From NCBI RefSeq assembly GCF_000526155.1, contig NZ_JAFN01000001.1, positions 3,474,264-3,538,263 on the forward strand: a stretch of 64,000 bases of DNA, read 5' to 3'. A model generated the notes under the pieces. It was not told where the DNA came from. It made no database searches and was given only the letters and a program-made list of their open reading frames with translations. The translations under genes were made by a program, and so were the position numbers. The DNA comes from Deferrisoma camini S3R1 (GTDB taxonomy: Bacteria > Desulfobacterota > Deferrisomatia > Deferrisomatales > Deferrisomataceae). This document shows positions 63,266 through 64,000 of this stretch, piece by piece. Within the stretch, counting starts at the first letter, position 1; the number at the start of each line of letters is the position of its first letter.

Positions 63266-64000
63266 ATGCACGATCGTCGGGACGGTGCGGACCGAAGGAA
63301 GGCGGCCAGGCGCTACACCCCCAGCACGATCTCCATCTACCTCTCGGAGATCCGGCAGACCCGTCTGCTCACCCCCGACGAGGAGAAGGAGCTGGCGGCC
63401 CGGGTTCAGGCCGGCGACCCGGGGGCCCGCCAGCGCATGATCGAGTGCAACCTGCGGCTGGTGGTCACCATCGCCAAGCGGTACGTGAACCGAGGGCTGC
63501 CGCTCCTGGACCTGATCGAGGAGGGGAACCTGGGGCTCATCCGGGCCGTGGAGCGGTTCCGCCCCGACAAGGGGTGCCGGTTCTCCACCTACGCCACCTG
63601 GTGGATCCGTCAGTCCATCGAGCGGGCCCTGGTGAACCAGTCCGACACGGTGCGGCTGCCGGTGCACGTGGCAGAGGAGATCAACCGCCTGCGCCGGGCC
63701 GCCGAGGAGATCCGGGGCAAAGAGGGCACCGAGCCGGACGAGGAGGCCCTGGCCCAGAAGATCGACCGGGACCTCGAGCACGTGCGGCGGCTGATGCGGC
63801 TGGCCCGCCGGACCTTCAGCCTGGATCAGCCGCTGGGCACCGACGAGGACTACACCCTCCAGGACGTGATCGAAGACCCCTCGGCCCAAGATCCCGAGGA
63901 GATGGTCCTCGAAGACGACCGGCTCCGGGTCCTGGAGCGATGGCTCCAGGACCTCCGCCCCCGGGAGCGCCGGGTTCTGGAGCTCCGGTACGGCCTGGGC
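63266..64000 (+). CDS. rpoS: Sigma factor RpoS-like, 5' part
   Basis: 245 residues to the window edge. Region 1.2 (TPSTISIYLSEIRQTRLLTP), regions 2.1-2.4 (LRLVVTIAKRY, LDLIEEGNLGLIRAVERF, RFSTYATWWIRQSIERAL), region 3 (VRLPVHVAEEINRL) and the beginning of region 4 (ERRVLELRYGLG). It directs RNA polymerase to stationary-phase or stress promoters. RpoS rather than RpoD is inferred from the nlpD neighbour and the short N-terminus; RpoH is excluded by region 1.2. ATG 63266 has GAGG upstream. The C-terminus is outside the window. Confidence 0.9.
   Translation, partial: MHDRRDGADRRKAARRYTPSTISIYLSEIRQTRLLTPDEEKELAARVQAGDPGARQRMIECNLRLVVTIAKRYVNRGLPLLDLIEEGNLGLIRAVERFRPDKGCRFSTYATWWIRQSIERALVNQSDTVRLPVHVAEEINRLRRAAEEIRGKEGTEPDEEALAQKIDRDLEHVRRLMRLARRTFSLDQPLGTDEDYTLQDVIEDPSAQDPEEMVLEDDRLRVLERWLQDLRPRERRVLELRYGLG

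Overview
The window is a very GC-rich bacterial chromosome segment with short gene spacing and many 4-base ATGA/GTGA overlaps. It has no tRNA, rRNA or CRISPR array that I can see. The gene set fits an anaerobic or facultative Desulfobacterota (deltaproteobacterial) lineage, perhaps Deferrisoma-like: ETF plus HdrA-like flavoproteins, a four-subunit 2-oxoacid:ferredoxin oxidoreductase, a 24-heme cytochrome c, MotAB, a complete-looking gsp cluster, and a surE-pcm-nlpD-rpoS block. The assignment to lineage is inference; no marker gene was searched.

Layout. 1-8.2 kb (+): end of a probable TetR regulator, then acyl-CoA dehydrogenase, a GlpC/HdrD-like Fe-S oxidoreductase, EtfBA and two HdrA-like proteins, which together look like an electron-transfer module for acyl-CoA oxidation. 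8.3-12.5 kb (+): NtrB/NtrC-type two-component pair and a nucleoside phosphorylase-like protein. 12.6-15.4 kb (-): class I adenylate cyclase. 15.5-20.1 kb (+): two related secreted proteins, one a metalloprotease, and the 24-heme cytochrome. 20.1-23.9 kb (-): thioesterase and korCBAD. 24-27.3 kb (-): UbiB-like kinase, coiled-coil protein, Cys-rich histidine kinase, small membrane protein. 27.6-29.1 kb: an IS701-type insertion sequence. 29.7-31.3 kb (+): motAB. 31.8-38.5 kb (-): cheR, thiL, lon, hsp20, DinG-like helicase. 38.6-39.3 kb (+): PHP phosphoesterase. 39.7-48.5 kb (-): gspCDEFGHIJK, with gspH interrupted at an A9 run. 48.7-49.1 kb (-): two small proteins. 49.2-55.2 kb (+): mreBCD-mrdA-rodA and an unknown gene. 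55.5-58.2 kb: FAD disulfide oxidoreductase (+) and YgbA-like protein (-). 58.2-64 kb: SPOUT methyltransferase (-), then surE, a COG2509-type flavoprotein, pcm, a LOG-like protein, nlpD and rpoS (+, cut by the window end).

The most unusual content is intergenic. Almost every gap over 150 bp is a mosaic of recurring modules: a 232-233 bp long-hairpin element (three copies plus a diverged fourth), a 180-186 bp long-hairpin element (three complete copies plus several single-arm remnants), and a leader module of degenerate 8-base tandem repeats, a GGGCC-GAA-GGCCC hairpin and 7-base tandem repeats. The leader module usually lies just upstream of a gene and points the same way as that gene. In both hairpin families the two arms of a copy match each other even where copies differ, which suggests selection on pairing or recent whole-arm conversion. 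These are the best candidates for something undescribed.
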